A stretch of DNA of 64,000 nt from positions 46,933 to 110,932 of the forward strand of contig JAYYPW010000003.1 in the NCBI GenBank assembly GCA_036128855.1. Reading direction: 5' to 3'. This document shows positions 62,942-64,000 of this stretch, one piece after another. Origin of the DNA: JAYYPW01 sp036128855 (GTDB taxonomy: Bacteria; Pseudomonadota; Gammaproteobacteria; Comchoanobacterales; Comchoanobacteraceae). The notes below the pieces were generated by a model. The model had not been told where the DNA came from, ran no database searches, and was given only the letters and a program-made list of their open reading frames with translations. Every line of letters begins with the position of its first letter. The first letter of the stretch is position 1. Position numbers and translations under genes: made by a program.

Positions 62942-64000
62942 ATGGACAACCTAGATAACACAGTCACCCTTAGCATAACTATCACAAAATCCATGCTGGA
63001 TGACATCAGAGGCCAAGATCAGATTACTCACGTAATCATTCCTCATGGTGTAACTAGAATCGATGAAGGAGCATTCCAAGACTGTATATACCTTACCTCT
63101 ATCACTATCCCTGATAGCGTTATTTCGATTGGGGAGTTTGCATTTTGGAATTGCACAAGCCTCACCACTATCACTATTCCAGATAGCGTAACTTCAATTG
63201 AAACTGGTGCATTCGCAGACTGCACCAGCCTTACCTCTATCACTATTCCCAAAAGCGTCACTTTTATTGATCATGAGGCATTCGAAGGCTGCAAAAGCCT
63301 TACCTCTATCACTATTCCCAATAGCGTCACTACAATTAGAGAGCATGCATTCCATAACTGCAAAAGCCTTAGCTCTATCAATATACCAGAGGGTATTACT
63401 GATATTGAATTTATGGCTTTCGGAGGATGCAGAAGCCTTACCTCTATCACTATTCCTGATAGCGTCACTACAATTGGAGGTGGTGCATTCGAAGGCTGCA
63501 CCAGCCTTACCTCTATCACTATTCCTGATAGCGTCACTACAATTGGAGGTGGTGCATTCAAAAGCTGTACAAGCCTAACATCTATCACTATTCCTGATAG
63601 CGTTACTTCGATTGAGGAGCGTGCATTCTTTTTCTGCTCTAGCCTTACCTCGGTCACTATCCCTAATAGCGTTACTTCGATTGGAGAGGATGCATTCGAA
63701 GGTTGCTGTAACATGCGCTTCGCAATTATTCCAACGAACTTAGAAAGACAAGATACAAACTACTGGAGTTCTGTAGGAATTAATCTACAACAAATCACAT
63801 TAATCACCCATGACCAGTTCTCAAATTGGGTAAACAATCAAAAACTCAGCAAAACCTGTACCCACCATGAGCTTGCCATTCTCTATCAATTACAAAAAGA
63901 TGATGACTTCACCCCATCTTGGCCAGAGCTTGGTAAGCTAGCACCAAACTTGCTGATGGACGACTTACTAGAGGCCTTACCTGAAGAGAAGGCAAAGATT
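62942..64000 (+). CDS. BspA-type leucine-rich repeat protein (partial, C-terminus outside window)
   Basis: An open frame of 353 codons that runs off the window end. Residues about 28-260 are ten 23-residue LRR_5 (BspA-type) repeats of the pattern IPxSVTxIxxxAFxxCxSLTSIT. They are followed by a non-repeat segment of at least 90 residues, rich in Q, L and D, that does not resemble the repeats. There is no signal peptide, so the protein is cytoplasmic or exported by a signal-less route. BspA-type repeats are common in surface proteins of host-associated bacteria and in secreted effectors and often bind host proteins. The repeats are near-identical in DNA, which marks recent expansion. The role is unknown. 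Confidence 0.85.
   Translation, partial: MDNLDNTVTLSITITKSMLDDIRGQDQITHVIIPHGVTRIDEGAFQDCIYLTSITIPDSVISIGEFAFWNCTSLTTITIPDSVTSIETGAFADCTSLTSITIPKSVTFIDHEAFEGCKSLTSITIPNSVTTIREHAFHNCKSLSSINIPEGITDIEFMAFGGCRSLTSITIPDSVTTIGGGAFEGCTSLTSITIPDSVTTIGGGAFKSCTSLTSITIPDSVTSIEERAFFFCSSLTSVTIPNSVTSIGEDAFEGCCNMRFAIIPTNLERQDTNYWSSVGINLQQITLITHDQFSNWVNNQKLSKTCTHHELAILYQLQKDDDFTPSWPELGKLAPNLLMDDLLEALPEEKAKI
63025..63714 (+). repeat. Tandem 69-bp repeats within the LRR gene
   Basis: About ten head-to-tail copies of a 69-bp unit encode the 23-residue LRRs. Two neighbouring copies are identical over 57 bp (63434-63490 and 63503-63559), with others diverged. In-frame copy-number change by slippage or recombination is likely. 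Confidence 0.85.

Noticed and set aside
63043..63714. Long antisense frames and a +2 frame across the LRR gene, themselves repetitive
   Set aside because: The 69-bp repeat is a multiple of three, so any frame open in one copy stays open in all. They have no ribosome site or independent start, and the sense frame gives textbook BspA-type LRRs.
1..64000. Search for CRISPR arrays, insertion sequences, prophage, integrase and restriction systems
   Set aside because: No spaced direct repeats, transposase, integrase or phage genes were seen; the only tandem repeat is the coding LRR array.

Overview
The window is AT-rich, gene-dense bacterial chromosome. Almost every recognisable gene is a gammaproteobacterial housekeeping gene, and several blocks keep the E. 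coli order: mreB-mreC-mreD; rpsU-dnaG-rpoD (the macromolecular synthesis operon); minC-minD-minE; a yibN-type rhodanese with grxC and secB; suhB-trmJ-cysteine desulfurase; and uvrY-uvrC-pgsA followed by tRNA-Gly, tRNA-Cys and tRNA-Leu. Other traits fit a host-associated or intracellular gammaproteobacterium of a Legionella/Coxiella-like type: GatCAB, a Pht-like MFS carrier, a single LolC/E-type gene, leucine catabolism, several unrecognised multipass membrane proteins, a U-box-like C-terminus and a BspA-type leucine-rich repeat protein. That placement is inference; no rRNA gene or taxonomic marker was compared.

Layout. 1-5.1 kb (minus strand): miaB (partial), an MFS transporter and gatB-gatA-gatC. 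5.2-7.4 kb: mreBCD, convergent with rlmN (7.4-8.5 kb). 8.8-11.4 kb: an unknown membrane protein, ndk and a small membrane protein. 11.4-17.0 kb (minus): cysteine desulfurase, trmJ, suhB, secF, secD and tRNA-Leu(CAA). 17.1-18.5 kb: a membrane protein with a U-box-like tail. 18.5-25.4 kb: rseP, rlmD, rpoD, dnaG, rpsU. 25.5-28.0 kb: clpA convergent with infA. 28.2-35.2 kb: an orphan membrane protein, an isovaleryl-CoA-dehydrogenase-like enzyme, recJ, rpmE and ftsK. 35.2-37.6 kb: a 429-bp empty gap, serS and a Bax-inhibitor-1 family protein. 37.8-40.6 kb: rhodanese-grxC-secB-msbA. 40.6-46.6 kb (minus): a seven-gene co-directional run minC-minD-minE-leucine dehydrogenase-E1alpha-E1beta-E2. 46.8-52.2 kb: tRNA-Ser, the uvrY/uvrC/pgsA/tRNA block and a LolF-LolD pair. 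52.2-58.9 kb: two Na+/H+ antiporters, Bcp, an L,D-transpeptidase, an Atg22-like MFS protein, TspO and an unknown protein. 58.9-60.8 kb: a thiolase and a coiled-coil protein. 60.8-64.0 kb is a sparse, accessory-looking end with a hairpin, a remotely GT-B/ELM1-like protein and a tandem-repeat LRR gene cut by the window edge.

How they work together. The genes cover cell shape and division (MreBCD, MinCDE, FtsK), envelope biogenesis (SecDF, SecB, RseP, MsbA-like, LolFD, L,D-transpeptidase), translation (GatCAB, SerS, S21, L31, IF-1, MiaB, TrmJ, RlmN, RlmD, five tRNAs) and replication/repair (DnaG, RecJ, UvrC). Leucine dehydrogenase, the branched-chain-type E1/E2 complex and the isovaleryl-CoA-dehydrogenase-like enzyme would take leucine to 3-methylcrotonyl-CoA, suggesting amino acids are used as carbon or energy. 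None of the five tRNA genes encodes its 3' CCA.

The least explained material is the U-box-like membrane protein (17.3-18.5 kb), the two orphan multipass proteins (8.8 and 28.2 kb) and the right-hand accessory end. I saw no CRISPR array, insertion sequence, prophage or restriction system.
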